A stretch of DNA of 15,092 nt from a bacterium (GCA_030692145.1 JAUYCU010000052.1:1-15092), one strand, 5' to 3'; counted from the first letter of the stretch, positions 1 to 7,525 are shown. The notes: generated by a model not told the origin, from the sequence alone. Translations and numbers: made by a program.

Positions 1-296
1 ATCTCCACTTCGGTAAAGGTCTGACGATGGCCTTTTTTTGTTGCTTCACGTTTCTTGGCTTTATACTTGAAAATAACCACCTTTTTGCCTTTACCCTGCT
101 TCAAAATCGTAGCAACGACTTTCGCGCCTTTAATTGTCGGCTTTCCGATTTCGATAATTTTATCGGTTGCAAAAAGCAAAACCTCGGTAAATTCAATTTT
201 ACCACCTTCCTTACCTTCAATTTTCTCGATTTTTATTCTTTTTCCCGGCGAAACCAGATATTGCTTTCCTCCGGTTTTGATTACTGCGATGTTCAT
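1..296 (-). CDS. rplU: 50S ribosomal protein bL21 (partial, 3' end outside window)
   Basis: Ribosomal protein bL21 binds 23S rRNA in the large subunit. Reading the minus strand from the ATG at 294-296 gives 98 residues before the window edge. They start MNIAVIKTGGKQYLV and contain the family's basic C-terminal motif ending KKGHRQ. bL21 is usually about 100-105 residues, so only the last few codons and the stop are missing. No Shine-Dalgarno sequence precedes the ATG; the upstream 45 bases are A+T-rich. The gene lies downstream of rmuC on the same strand, separated by a G+C-rich multi-hairpin stretch. In most bacteria rplU heads an operon with rpmA (bL27), which would lie beyond the left edge. 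Confidence 0.93.
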   Translation of the reverse strand, partial: MNIAVIKTGGKQYLVSPGKRIKIEKIEGKEGGKIEFTEVLLFATDKIIEIGKPTIKGAKVVATILKQGKGKKVVIFKYKAKKREATKKGHRQTFTEVE

Positions 297-342
297 AAAG
301 TTTTTCTACTAATAATCAATTTGTTTTTATTTGAATCTTTAA

Positions 343-444
343 GCGGGTTTTGAGCCCGAAAGCGGGCACGGTCTGTCGCCTCTGGCGACAGGAGCGGAGG
401 GCGAAACCCTGAGACCGACTCGCCGGGACGGTCGAGGAAAGCGG
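343..444 (-). repeat. G+C-rich multi-hairpin intergenic element between rmuC and rplU
   Basis: About 100 bases of G+C-rich sequence sit in an A+T-rich gap. Perfect inverted repeats are visible: GCCCG/CGGGC (354-358 with 363-367), CTGTCGCC/GGCGACAG (373-380 with 384-391), AGGG/CCCT (398-401 with 407-410) and CGGTCT/AGACCG (369-374 with 412-417). The last pair would enclose the middle two as a three-way junction. Two pairings compete: CGGG at 344-347 can take CCCG at 355-358, and CGGTC at 429-433 can take GACCG at 413-417. No T-run follows, so it is not a simple terminator. It could be a REP-like palindromic element, or structured leader RNA of rplU. Function is unknown. Confidence 0.6.
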
Positions 445-470
445 AAGATTTAAATAAAAACCTAATTTAT

Positions 471-1499
471 TTAGTCCTCGATATGCTTCGGTCCATCGAT
501 TTCCAATGGTTCGATTTTTTCTTTGCCTTCGGTCAACTTTGCCGTATCTTTCTCGATTTTGGCGAATTCCTTATAGGCTTTATTGTACGTGCTAACCGTT
601 GTTCCGAGGTGATTTCCCAGCTTAGCAAGGAATTCATTATAATTCAAGAGGTGCTTGCGCAAAACCTCAACCCCCTCCAAAATTTCCTTTGCCGACTCTT
701 CGATTTGCAGCGCCCGTAATCCCTGCAAAACCGTCATCAAATACGCGTAAAAAGATGTCGGAGAAACAATAATCACGTGTTTTTCCTTAAACGCGTACTC
801 GATTAAATCATAGGTGCTGATTTTAACCGCGCCAACCTGATTAATCAATAAATCGTAGTAAATTCCCTCCGAGGGAATAAACATAAACGCAAAATCCATT
901 GTTTTTTCCGCCGGCCTGATATATTTCGCGGTTTCTTCAATTCTGTTTTTCAAATCCTGTTTCAACGCTTTTTCTAACTGTTCTCTTTTCGACAGATCTC
1001 TTTCTTCCAGAATACGATTATAATTTTCCAAAGAAAACTTGGAATCAATGGGAATAATTTTATCTTTGACAAAAATTACCGCATCGACTATTTCTCCATC
1101 CTTAAACTTATATTGTAATTTATATTGGTTGGGCGGAAACACATTCTTCAGAAGTGTTTCCAAAAAATACTCTCCTAAAATCCCGCGTTGTTTGGGGTTT
1201 GCCAAAACATCGGTCAATTTCCCCAATTGTTCTTTAACATCGATAACGTGTTGGTGATCGGCATGAATTTTTTCCAATTGCGAAGTAACGTCTTTAATCC
1301 TCGTTGTCGCATCACGGGCGATTTGCCCGCTTTGTTCCAGTTGTTTTTGCAGGGTTTCGATATTCTTTTCACGCGATTCGGTCAATTCTTTCCTGATTTC
1401 TTTCAGTTCTGCCGATAATCCCCCGGTTTGTTTTCTGAATGCAAAAAACAAGACCAATCCAATCAAAACCGTAATTGTAATATATAAAAACAATGTCAT
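471..1499 (-). CDS. rmuC: DNA recombination protein RmuC family
   Basis: RmuC-family proteins limit recombination at inverted repeats in E. coli. The core domain has been proposed to have a PD-(D/E)XK nuclease-like fold (family knowledge). The 342-residue product starts with a membrane anchor (about residues 3-21), followed by a charged coiled coil (about 28-100). The conserved core then starts with RGILGEYF (105-112), VDAVI (138-142) and PIDSKF (150-155). A second family motif, FAFMFIPSEGIYYDLL, follows. The acidic and lysine residues of a nuclease-like site (E110, D139, D152, K154) are all present. The start is 12 bases after the transporter stop codon without a good Shine-Dalgarno site, so the two are probably co-transcribed. 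The stop is TAA. The tail after about residue 320 is low-complexity and charged. Confidence 0.9.
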   Translation of the reverse strand: MTLFLYITITVLIGLVLFFAFRKQTGGLSAELKEIRKELTESREKNIETLQKQLEQSGQIARDATTRIKDVTSQLEKIHADHQHVIDVKEQLGKLTDVLANPKQRGILGEYFLETLLKNVFPPNQYKLQYKFKDGEIVDAVIFVKDKIIPIDSKFSLENYNRILEERDLSKREQLEKALKQDLKNRIEETAKYIRPAEKTMDFAFMFIPSEGIYYDLLINQVGAVKISTYDLIEYAFKEKHVIIVSPTSFYAYLMTVLQGLRALQIEESAKEILEGVEVLRKHLLNYNEFLAKLGNHLGTTVSTYNKAYKEFAKIEKDTAKLTEGKEKIEPLEIDGPKHIED

Positions 1500-1511
1500 G
1501 ATGCTATGTTA

Positions 1512-2465
1512 CTATTTTAATAAAAATTCCGCAACCAAAAACGCCAGGTAAAACCCGATCAGTATCAACCCTTCTTTCCAAGAAAGTTTGTTTCTACTGC
1601 CGATAAAAATATTGGCAAATAAAACGGCAACAACCATAAATATTCCGCCAATAAGTATTATTTTGAAATCTTGCACTTGAATCGGACTGATAATCGCGGT
1701 TATCCCCAAAATAAAAGTGGAATTAACCACCGCTGCTCCGAATAGATTTCCCAGGCTTAATCCCTCGTGTTTGGCAATTGCCGCACGCATACCAAAAACC
1801 AGTTCCGGAAGCGAAGTCCCGAAAGCAATCAAAATCAAACTAATCAAAGAAAGTGGCACATAAAGTTCGACGGCAATCATTTTCGCGCTTTCAACCACTG
1901 CAAGAGCGCTTAAGATCAGAAACATTGTGGCAAAAACAAAATAAAGGATATTGAGGAAGAATTTTCCCGAATGGGTTATTTCGTTTTTAATATGATGGAT
2001 TCTGTGCTTGAAGACATCTTTCGATTTTAAAAGATAATAGACGTGCCAACCAAAAACTAGCAACAATAAAAATCCTTCCCCACGGGATATTTTTTTATCA
2101 AACAACAAAAATAAAGGTAATAAAATAATAAAAAAAGATATCCAGATATCTTTTTTTGCAATTCTGCTTTCAATTCTTAATCCTTTTGCCGCAACCGCAA
2201 TTATCCCTAAAATAAAACTGAGATTAATAAGATTTGAACCAATCACGTTACCCAAAGAGATAATGGACAGATTTCTGAATCCCGCGGTAATTCCCACGAA
2301 TAATTCGGGCAGAGTTGTGGCAAAAGCCATCAAAAGAAAAGAAAAAACATATTCTGTAATTCTAAAATAACGGCATAACGACGTCATTACTCCGACCAAA
2401 ATCGTTCCACTCCGCACTAAAACGTAACAGGCAACAACAAAAATAAAAAGATAGACAAAAATCAT
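1512..2465 (-). CDS. Na+/Ca2+ exchanger-like CaCA antiporter (YrbG type)
   Basis: A 317-residue integral membrane protein of the calcium/cation antiporter superfamily, expected to exchange Ca2+ for Na+ or another cation at the cytoplasmic membrane. Both signature alpha repeats are present. Repeat 1 has FATTLPEL (48-55) and GNVIGSN (72-78). Repeat 2 has FGTSLPEL (215-222) and GNLFGAAVVN (239-248). Hydrophobic segments across the length fit the usual 10-11-helix inverted-repeat fold, and the acidic ion-binding Glu of each repeat is kept. Length is normal for the bacterial YrbG-like branch. The ATG lies nine bases after an extended -10 box, giving an almost leaderless message. rmuC follows 12 bases after the TAG stop. 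Ion specificity cannot be read from sequence. Confidence 0.9.
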   Translation of the reverse strand: MIFVYLFIFVVACYVLVRSGTILVGVMTSLCRYFRITEYVFSFLLMAFATTLPELFVGITAGFRNLSIISLGNVIGSNLINLSFILGIIAVAAKGLRIESRIAKKDIWISFFIILLPLFLLFDKKISRGEGFLLLLVFGWHVYYLLKSKDVFKHRIHHIKNEITHSGKFFLNILYFVFATMFLILSALAVVESAKMIAVELYVPLSLISLILIAFGTSLPELVFGMRAAIAKHEGLSLGNLFGAAVVNSTFILGITAIISPIQVQDFKIILIGGIFMVVAVLFANIFIGSRNKLSWKEGLILIGFYLAFLVAEFLLK

Positions 2466-2474
2466 CTTAATTTA

Positions 2475-2483
2475 ATTTTATCA
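2475..2483 (-). promoter_or_regulatory. Extended -10 promoter of the antiporter-rmuC unit
   Basis: On the minus strand TGA is followed directly by TAAAAT (one mismatch to TATAAT), nine bases before the antiporter ATG. Transcription would start about 2-4 bases before the start codon. No convincing -35 is seen, which extended -10 promoters can lack. Confidence 0.5.
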
Positions 2484-2497
2484 CGAATTTAAGATAT

Positions 2498-2524
2498 AAA
2501 AAATCCGCCAAAGTTAAAAGCGAA
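2498..2524 (-). terminator. Weak intrinsic terminator after tRNA-Glu
   Basis: On the minus strand, a few bases after the tRNA 3' end, TTCGC can pair with GCGGA (five pairs, one G-T). It is followed immediately by six T. The stem is short, but the position between the tRNA and the next promoter fits. Confidence 0.45.
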
Positions 2525-2528
2525 TTTG

Positions 2529-2601
2529 CAGCCCCAACCGGAGTTGAACCGGTGTTTTCAGGATGAGAACCTGATGTCCTGGGCCACTAGACGATGGGGC
2601 C
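2529..2601 (-). tRNA. tRNA-Glu, anticodon CUC
   Basis: The 73 bases fold as a full cloverleaf. The acceptor is GGCCCCA with TGGGGCT (the first pair is G-U) and the D arm carries GTC/GAC. The anticodon stem is TCAGG/CCTGA, with loop TTCTCAT giving anticodon CTC. The T stem is ACCGG/CCGGT with loop TTCAACT. The four-base variable loop and G73 match other Glu tRNAs. CCA is not encoded (CAA follows), so it must be added after transcription. The CUC anticodon reads GAG only; GAA would need another isoacceptor elsewhere. Confidence 0.95.
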
Positions 2602-2609
2602 TCAATAAA

Positions 2610-2638
2610 AGAATAGCAAAATCTTCCTCTAAAATCAA
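2610..2638 (-). promoter_or_regulatory. Promoter of tRNA-Glu
   Basis: Minus strand: -35 TTGATT (2633-2638), a 17-base spacer, and TGC directly before -10 TATTCT (2610-2615). The expected start is about 7 bases on, just upstream of the mature tRNA 5' end at 2601. The -35 box abuts the left end of the inverted-repeat element at 2638. Confidence 0.55.
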
Positions 2639-2779
2639 GGGTGAAAATTTATTTTCACTGAGACAACTTCGGAGGCCGAAAGCATGGTTTTCGCCGCAGG
2701 CAAAATTTCGGCCGAGAATTAGTGCAGCCACTCGCTGGAGTGGCTGACACGTGTCGACAAGAAAATAAATTTTCATCCT
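2638..2779. repeat. 142-bp MITE-like element with 19-bp terminal inverted repeats
   Basis: The ends AGGGTGAAAATTTATTTTC (2638-2656) and its complement (2761-2779) pair over 19 positions with a single G-T. The 15 inner bases are perfect. The interior is packed with further palindromes: GGCCGAAA/TTTCGGCC (2674-2681 with 2706-2713), a nested TTTTCGCC/GGCAAAA hairpin (2688-2705), CAGCCACTC/GAGTGGCTG with a 4-base loop (2725-2746), GACACGTGTC (2746-2755) and TGTCGACA (2752-2759). It carries no credible gene and fills the gap between tRNA-Glu and murF. The murF stop codon (2778-2780) overlaps its right end. No target-site duplication is evident. It could be a miniature transposable element, or a complex 3' structure of the murF mRNA. 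Confidence 0.6.
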
Positions 2780-4040
2780 ACCCAACCAACAATTCCCCCG
2801 CCTTCTCCGGCTCGGCCATAATTTCCTTAACTATTTTTTCCATTTTCATTGCCCGAGAACCCTTAATTAAAATTATATCGTTTTCTTTAATTTCTTCCTG
2901 AACTTTTATTGCCGCGTCGCTTGAAACCATAAATTGAAAAATTTTATTTTCGGAAAACCCCTGCTTTTTTGCTTCTTCGGCAATGAACTTTGACCTTGAC
3001 CCAACCGTAAAAATCAAATCTGCTATTTCCGAAGCTTTTTTGCCGATTTTTTTGTGCGCCTCGGGCGTATATTTTCCGATTTCCAGCATATCGCCCAAAA
3101 CAACGATTTTTCTGCGATTTTCGAAAATCTTCAAACTTTCCAAGGCTGCTTCCATAGAAAGCAAAGCGGCATTATAGGTATCATCGACAATCAAAGTATT
3201 TTTAATGCCTTTAATTAAACGCATTCTTCCGGGAAGCGGATGAAATTCTTTCAATGCCTCGACGATTTCCACCAGATTCATATTAAAAGTAATGCCCACG
3301 CTTGCCGCAGCCAGAGTCGAATACAAATGCTGAACTCCCAAAACATTCACGAGTTTTGCCGGGACACTGCTCCCCGAAAATTCTAACTTGAAATTAAGCT
3401 CGCTTACGCTTCCGTTTGAATTAACCTTCAGGTCGTAATTCGTTGCACGGATATCGGCTCTGTCTTTTAAACCGTAAGTCAGTATCTTTGCGCTGATTCC
3501 TTCGGCCATTTGTCTTACGGCTTCGTCGTCGTAATTTAAAATCGCGATTCCGCTCTCATTTAAGGAAGATATTAAATTTCTTTTCTCGTTCGCAACCTGC
3601 CGAGGGCTTTCAAAAAATTCGACATGTACGGGGATTTCTCCCAAAGCGGTAATCACTCCGACTTTCGGTCGGACAAAATCCATCAGATATTTTATATCCC
3701 CAGGTCTGTCTGCGCCCATCTCCAAAACCAAAAAGCTCGGGTACTTGATTTTAAAAACAATCATCCATAATATTTTTATGAATTTCAGAAACCAAAGAAA
3801 AACAGAACTACCGCCCGTTTCCAATCCGAAAATCGTCAAAGGTACGCCAATTTCGTTATTGTAATTCCGCCGGTTTCTGCGCACTTCTTTTTCGCCAAAA
3901 TGGGTTTTTAAAACATGATAAATCGCCTCCTTGGTAGAGGTCTTGCCGACGCTTCCGGTTATGGCAACAATCACCGGTTTATACTTCAACAAAACCGACT
4001 TGGAAAAAAATCTCAATAATTTTTGCAGTAATTTTCTCAT
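2778..4040 (-). CDS. murF: MurF-like UDP-MurNAc-tripeptide--D-Ala-D-Ala ligase, lacking the N-terminal domain
   Basis: MurF joins D-Ala-D-Ala to the UDP-MurNAc-tripeptide using ATP, the last cytoplasmic step of muropeptide assembly. The 420-residue protein shows the Mur-ligase ATP loop TGSVGKTS (28-35), NNEIGVPLT (61-69), LEMGA (106-110) with the Mg-binding Glu, then HPLPGRM, DDTYNA and VVLGDMLEIG in the central and C-terminal domains. Two things are odd. The usual N-terminal UDP-binding domain (about 80-100 residues) is missing, because the ATP loop comes directly after a short basic helix. A hydrophobic insertion (about 79-104) sits before the LEMGA strand and may touch the membrane. The ATG follows the ftsI stop by five bases with no Shine-Dalgarno site, so it belongs to the mraZ operon. 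A MurF-related ligase with a shifted substrate is possible. Confidence 0.87.
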   Translation of the reverse strand: MRKLLQKLLRFFSKSVLLKYKPVIVAITGSVGKTSTKEAIYHVLKTHFGEKEVRRNRRNYNNEIGVPLTIFGLETGGSSVFLWFLKFIKILWMIVFKIKYPSFLVLEMGADRPGDIKYLMDFVRPKVGVITALGEIPVHVEFFESPRQVANEKRNLISSLNESGIAILNYDDEAVRQMAEGISAKILTYGLKDRADIRATNYDLKVNSNGSVSELNFKLEFSGSSVPAKLVNVLGVQHLYSTLAAASVGITFNMNLVEIVEALKEFHPLPGRMRLIKGIKNTLIVDDTYNAALLSMEAALESLKIFENRRKIVVLGDMLEIGKYTPEAHKKIGKKASEIADLIFTVGSRSKFIAEEAKKQGFSENKIFQFMVSSDAAIKVQEEIKENDIILIKGSRAMKMEKIVKEIMAEPEKAGELLVG

Positions 4041-4045
4041 TTTTT

Positions 4046-5758
4046 TTATTGGCTTGGCGGAATTTCGTAATAATTCAACAGATATTCCGTCAGTTCTTTT
4101 GCCAATGGAGTTATCGAATCGGAAGAAAAATTAATTCCCTTTGGTTTATCCACTTTTATCAAAATCACGAAACGCGGATTGAATGCGGGAAAAAATTCGA
4201 TAAAAGTATGAATCGTTTCTTCGGAATAATTGCCTTTTACGGGATCGGGAATTTGAGCTGTTCCGGTTTTTCCGGCGATTAAATAGCCTTCGACTCCCGC
4301 TTTTTTACTATAACCGTTTTTTACGGCGCTGACCATCATCGCGGTCATTCGCGACGCCGCATCGGAAGAAATCACGCGCCTGACTTCTTTCGGTTGGGTT
4401 ATTTTTTCTTCTCCGTTTTTATATTTTATTCTTTCCAAAATATAAGGCCTTAAAAGAATTCCGTCATTGGCAATTGCGCCGATTGCCGCCACAAGCTGTA
4501 TCGGAGTAACCGCGATACCCTGACCAAAGGACATTGTTGCGTAATCGACATCATTCTTCTTTTTTAAATTTGAAATATTGCCTTTTTCTTCGCCCCCCAA
4601 ATCTATGCCTGTTTTTTCTCCAAAGCCGAATTTTTCGACATATTTTCTGAATCCGTCCTTGCCCAATTTTTGTTGAACAAAAATCGCGCCACTATTCAGA
4701 GATTTTTCGATAACCTGAGTCATGGTTTGAACGCCCTCTGCCTTGTCCAGCGCATTTTTGATGATTATTCCGCCGACTTCCGTATACCCTTTATCCTCAT
4801 AGGTGGTGTTGGGCGTAATCACCTCTGCGTCGAGCGCCGCGGCCATGGTAATTGGCTTAAAAATAGAACCCGGTTCGAAAATTTCGCTTATTGCCGAATT
4901 GACGAATAATCTGTTGTTCTCTACTTCGTTGTATTTGTTGGGGTCAAATCCCGGCCAAGTACTCATTGCCCTGATTGCTCCGGTTTTTACCTCCATTACG
5001 ATAATCGTTCCTTTTACGGCGTCAAGTTTCTTGATTATCGCCGCGAGTTTTCCTTCGATAAAAAAAGATACGTTGGGATCGATGGTTAGAATCAAATCCG
5101 CTCCATCTTCGGGCTCGTTAATCACGCTTCCCCCCACGGAAATTATTTCTCCAGAACTGTCTTTTTTCGCCTCGACTAAACCGACTTTTCCCATTAATTC
5201 CTTTTCGTAATAACCTTCAACCCCGTATCTTCCGACTTTTGTATCTCCATCCATGCCCAGAAAACCGATTAAATGGCAAACCAGGTCATTATTCGGATAA
5301 TAACGCCAATTCTCCTTATCGAAAAGGATTCCTTCCAGATTCAATGCCTTAATTTTTTCGACCAAACCTTGTTCGACTTTTGATTTTAAGGGCTCATACG
5401 GATCGTCTTTCTTGTTTATTCTTTCCCTAAGCGTTTCCTCTCTAGTCTCTAAAAGAGGAGAAAGTAATTTAACTGTCTCCTCTTTTTTCTGGATTTCTCT
5501 TGGAACAATGGAAATCTTCCAAAAATCTTTGTTAATGGCAACAGGAAAAAGAGATAAGCGTTGATCATCGGTGTTTTTATCTCTCATGAAAATTTCTCCC
5601 CGCGCCGGATAAATGGGTTGAAAATTCTGGTGCTGGCTATCGGCCTGCGCTTTGTAATAGCTGTGTTTCGTAACCTGTAGAAAAAACAAACGAAAGATAA
5701 TAACCCCAAAACAAAGAAAAACAACGGCAACTAAAAAGTAAAATCTCCAATTTTTCAT
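4046..5758 (-). CDS. ftsI: Class B penicillin-binding protein, FtsI/SpoVD-like division transpeptidase
   Basis: A D,D-transpeptidase that cross-links septal peptidoglycan, anchored by one helix with its catalytic domain outside the cytoplasmic membrane. The 570 residues contain an N-terminal membrane anchor (about 6-27), the pedestal domain opening with PARGEIF (51-57), and a transpeptidase domain. All active-site motifs are present: SIFK with nucleophile S298 and K301, SLN (353-355), and KTGT (497-500). Length is normal for the FtsI/PBP2/SpoVD group. Position directly after the ftsL-like gene in a mraZ-rsmH cluster favours the division role over an elongation PBP2. The ATG is 11 bases after the upstream stop, with a close AAGGA that may serve as a weak ribosome site. 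No PASTA repeats are seen at the C-terminus. Confidence 0.92.
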   Translation of the reverse strand: MKNWRFYFLVAVVFLCFGVIIFRLFFLQVTKHSYYKAQADSQHQNFQPIYPARGEIFMRDKNTDDQRLSLFPVAINKDFWKISIVPREIQKKEETVKLLSPLLETREETLRERINKKDDPYEPLKSKVEQGLVEKIKALNLEGILFDKENWRYYPNNDLVCHLIGFLGMDGDTKVGRYGVEGYYEKELMGKVGLVEAKKDSSGEIISVGGSVINEPEDGADLILTIDPNVSFFIEGKLAAIIKKLDAVKGTIIVMEVKTGAIRAMSTWPGFDPNKYNEVENNRLFVNSAISEIFEPGSIFKPITMAAALDAEVITPNTTYEDKGYTEVGGIIIKNALDKAEGVQTMTQVIEKSLNSGAIFVQQKLGKDGFRKYVEKFGFGEKTGIDLGGEEKGNISNLKKKNDVDYATMSFGQGIAVTPIQLVAAIGAIANDGILLRPYILERIKYKNGEEKITQPKEVRRVISSDAASRMTAMMVSAVKNGYSKKAGVEGYLIAGKTGTAQIPDPVKGNYSEETIHTFIEFFPAFNPRFVILIKVDKPKGINFSSDSITPLAKELTEYLLNYYEIPPSQ

Positions 5759-5769
5759 ATTTCCTTGGT

Positions 5770-6138
5770 TTATTTGGCGGCAACAACATTCGCTGACGGA
5801 AAAGCAAGATACTCAATTCCCTGAACCCGGACTTGCACCATTTTCAGCCCCTCTGTTTTTGATTGTAAAAAATTTATGGATTTCAGATTTGAAATACTGA
5901 TTTGAAACGTCTTATTGATTTCATTAAATTCATTGAATTGATTTTTCAGCGTTCGAATCTTATACCCCTTAGCGGTACTGGCGCTTGTCTTCATTACATA
6001 TAAAAAACCGCACACGACAATTGAAAAAACTAAAAGTATTGCCAATAATCTTTTGGTTTTGTGCGTACGAGCAACACCCTTAAAAACAGATGATTGTGCT
6101 CGCGTGATATTCGTATGGGCCAAACTTATAACGGTCAT
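5770..6138 (-). CDS. ftsL: FtsL-like cell division protein
   Basis: A 122-residue bitopic protein: basic cytoplasmic N-terminus (1-30), one membrane helix (about 31-49), then a short predicted coiled coil (about 57-90) and a hydrophobic tail. FtsL proteins pair with FtsB/DivIC and activate the FtsWI synthase at the septum. Sequence conservation in this family is very low, so the call rests on architecture and position: the gene lies between rsmH and the class B PBP, exactly where ftsL sits in dcw clusters. It follows rsmH after a 76-base gap holding two hairpins and precedes ftsI by 11 bases. Any small membrane coiled-coil protein would look similar. Confidence 0.75.
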   Translation of the reverse strand: MTVISLAHTNITRAQSSVFKGVARTHKTKRLLAILLVFSIVVCGFLYVMKTSASTAKGYKIRTLKNQFNEFNEINKTFQISISNLKSINFLQSKTEGLKMVQVRVQGIEYLAFPSANVVAAK

Positions 6139-6160
6139 ATTTTTAAAATTTACTTTGGCT

Positions 6161-6211
6161 TCTTAGGTGGGGGGCCGCCCCACCTAAGATTCCAAGGTTA
6201 AAACCTTTGGA
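6161..6211 (-). repeat. Two adjacent hairpins in the rsmH-ftsL gap
   Basis: A 12-bp perfect inverted repeat (TCTTAGGTGGGG at 6161-6172 with its complement at 6178-6189, loop of five) is followed by an imperfect hairpin. In that one TCCAA/TTGGA and GGTT/AACC pair across 6191-6211 with one bulged base. No T-run follows the strong stem in the direction of transcription, so it is not a standard terminator. It may be a small palindromic repeat, an mRNA processing or stability site, or a modulator of downstream expression. Confidence 0.55.
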
Positions 6212-6214
6212 TCC

Positions 6215-7087
6215 CTATATTTTTATTGCCGCGCGCAGCTTGGCGCTGCGGCTGCGATAATTAAAACTAATTTCTATTTCATCGGCAATTATCGGCTTTT
6301 CCGTAAGGACTCTCAGGACTCCTTGATTTCTTTTCTCTTTGAAAAAATTCTTTACGATTCTGTCTTCGAGCGAATGAAACGAAATAACGACAATTCTTCC
6401 TCCAGAATCGATAATTTCCAATGCTTGCTCCATTCCCTTGGTTAGGTTTTCCAATTCATCATTGACAACAATACGTAACGCCTGAAACACTCTTGCTAAA
6501 ACTCTGCTTACCGCTCCTCTTCTTGTATGACTGAAGGGTATGGATTTTAAAACTATATTTTTTAATTGAAAGGTCGTTTTTATGGGATGCAATTTTCTTT
6601 CGTTGACTATCCCTTTTACTATTCTTCGGCCATATCTTTCTTCACCGAATTTTTGCAGAATCTCGACCAGGCTTTCTTCCGGCCATTGATTGATTATTTC
6701 TTCCGCGGTTACTTCCTGTTTGCCGTTCAAAATCATGACCAACGGTTCATCTTTTCTGAATGTAAAGCCCTTACCGCTTTCGTCTATTTGCCAACTCGAT
6801 AAACCCAGGTCGAATAAAATTCCGCTGATATTCGAAAACCTGTTTTCTTCGGCAATTTTTTTCAAATCCTTGAAATTTCCGTGTACCAGAATCAAGCGTT
6901 CATTGGTTTGCAGTCTTTTTAAGGATTCGGCATCAACGTCTATGCCCAGTATTTTCCCATCCGGAGAATTTAACTCAAGTATGACTTGGCTATGCCCGGC
7001 TTCGCCGATGGTGCAATCGATAAAATTTTCGTTTGGCCTTGGACCAAGATATTGTATAACTTGTTCCAAAAGAACAGGTTGATGCAT
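6215..7087 (-). CDS. rsmH: 16S rRNA (cytosine(1402)-N(4))-methyltransferase RsmH
   Basis: RsmH (MraW) methylates N4 of C1402 in the 16S rRNA decoding site using S-adenosylmethionine. The 290-residue product starts with the family hallmark MHQPVLLEQVI. It carries the SAM-binding loop DCTIGEAGHS (24-33), where the more usual form is D-x-T-x-G-x-G-G-H-S, then GIDVD (48-52), and later FDLGLSSWQID and the C-terminal SFHSLEDR and NYRSRSAKLRA motifs. It is slightly shorter than the E. coli protein. The ATG lies six bases after the mraZ stop without a Shine-Dalgarno site, which fits translational coupling. The mraZ-rsmH order is conserved across bacteria. Confidence 0.96.
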   Translation of the reverse strand: MHQPVLLEQVIQYLGPRPNENFIDCTIGEAGHSQVILELNSPDGKILGIDVDAESLKRLQTNERLILVHGNFKDLKKIAEENRFSNISGILFDLGLSSWQIDESGKGFTFRKDEPLVMILNGKQEVTAEEIINQWPEESLVEILQKFGEERYGRRIVKGIVNERKLHPIKTTFQLKNIVLKSIPFSHTRRGAVSRVLARVFQALRIVVNDELENLTKGMEQALEIIDSGGRIVVISFHSLEDRIVKNFFKEKRNQGVLRVLTEKPIIADEIEISFNYRSRSAKLRAAIKI

Positions 7088-7093
7088 AATATT

Positions 7094-7525
7094 TTAAACG
7101 CCCAGCTCTCCCAATCTCTCGGCAATGTTATCAACTTCTTTCTCGCTTTGTTTTTTAAACATATTCCATTTTGCTTCATCCCATATTTCCAGACGATTAT
7201 AGACTCCGGCAATAATCACATTCTTTTTTAATTGGGCGTAATTTTTTAAATAATCGGGAATCAAAACTCGACCCAAGCTATCCAAGTCCACTTCGCTGGC
7301 CCCGGCCAGCATCAATCTGCTGAAGCCCCTGGTATCTTTTTGACCAATGGGCAAATTACTTAATTTCTCCACCAGTTTCTGCCATTCCTTCGGAGGAAAA
7401 ATAAAAAGACAGTTATCCAGTCCCCTGGTAATAACTGCTTTTAACCCAAGCTCCTTCCTTAACTTGGAAGGAATCGCTAATCTTTTTTTCGTATCAATGG
7501 TATGCGTATACTCCCCGATTAACAT
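7094..7525 (-). CDS. mraZ: Transcriptional regulator MraZ
   Basis: MraZ is a ring-forming AbrB-fold DNA-binding protein that controls its own dcw operon. The 143 residues contain two swapped-hairpin domains, each with the signature D-x-x-x-R: DTKKR at 11-15 and DSLGR at 82-86. Each is followed by the I-P strand (LAIPSKLR and VLIPDYLK). Length is normal. The start MLIGEYTHTID is the usual N-terminus of the family. It is the first gene of the mraZ-rsmH-ftsL-ftsI-murF unit. The promoter upstream carries a phased set of GTG-core boxes resembling known MraZ sites, so autoregulation is likely. Confidence 0.95.
   Translation of the reverse strand: MLIGEYTHTIDTKKRLAIPSKLRKELGLKAVITRGLDNCLFIFPPKEWQKLVEKLSNLPIGQKDTRGFSRLMLAGASEVDLDSLGRVLIPDYLKNYAQLKKNVIIAGVYNRLEIWDEAKWNMFKKQSEKEVDNIAERLGELGV

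Noticed and set aside
343..444. RNase P or another known structured RNA, suggested by GAGGAAAG near 434
   Set aside because: The rest of the conserved core of RNase P RNA is absent and the stretch is only about 100 bases long.
2558..2785. Open reading frames through the tRNA-Glu and the inverted-repeat element on either strand
   Set aside because: They overlap a clear tRNA and palindromic DNA, and show no protein-like composition or ribosome site.
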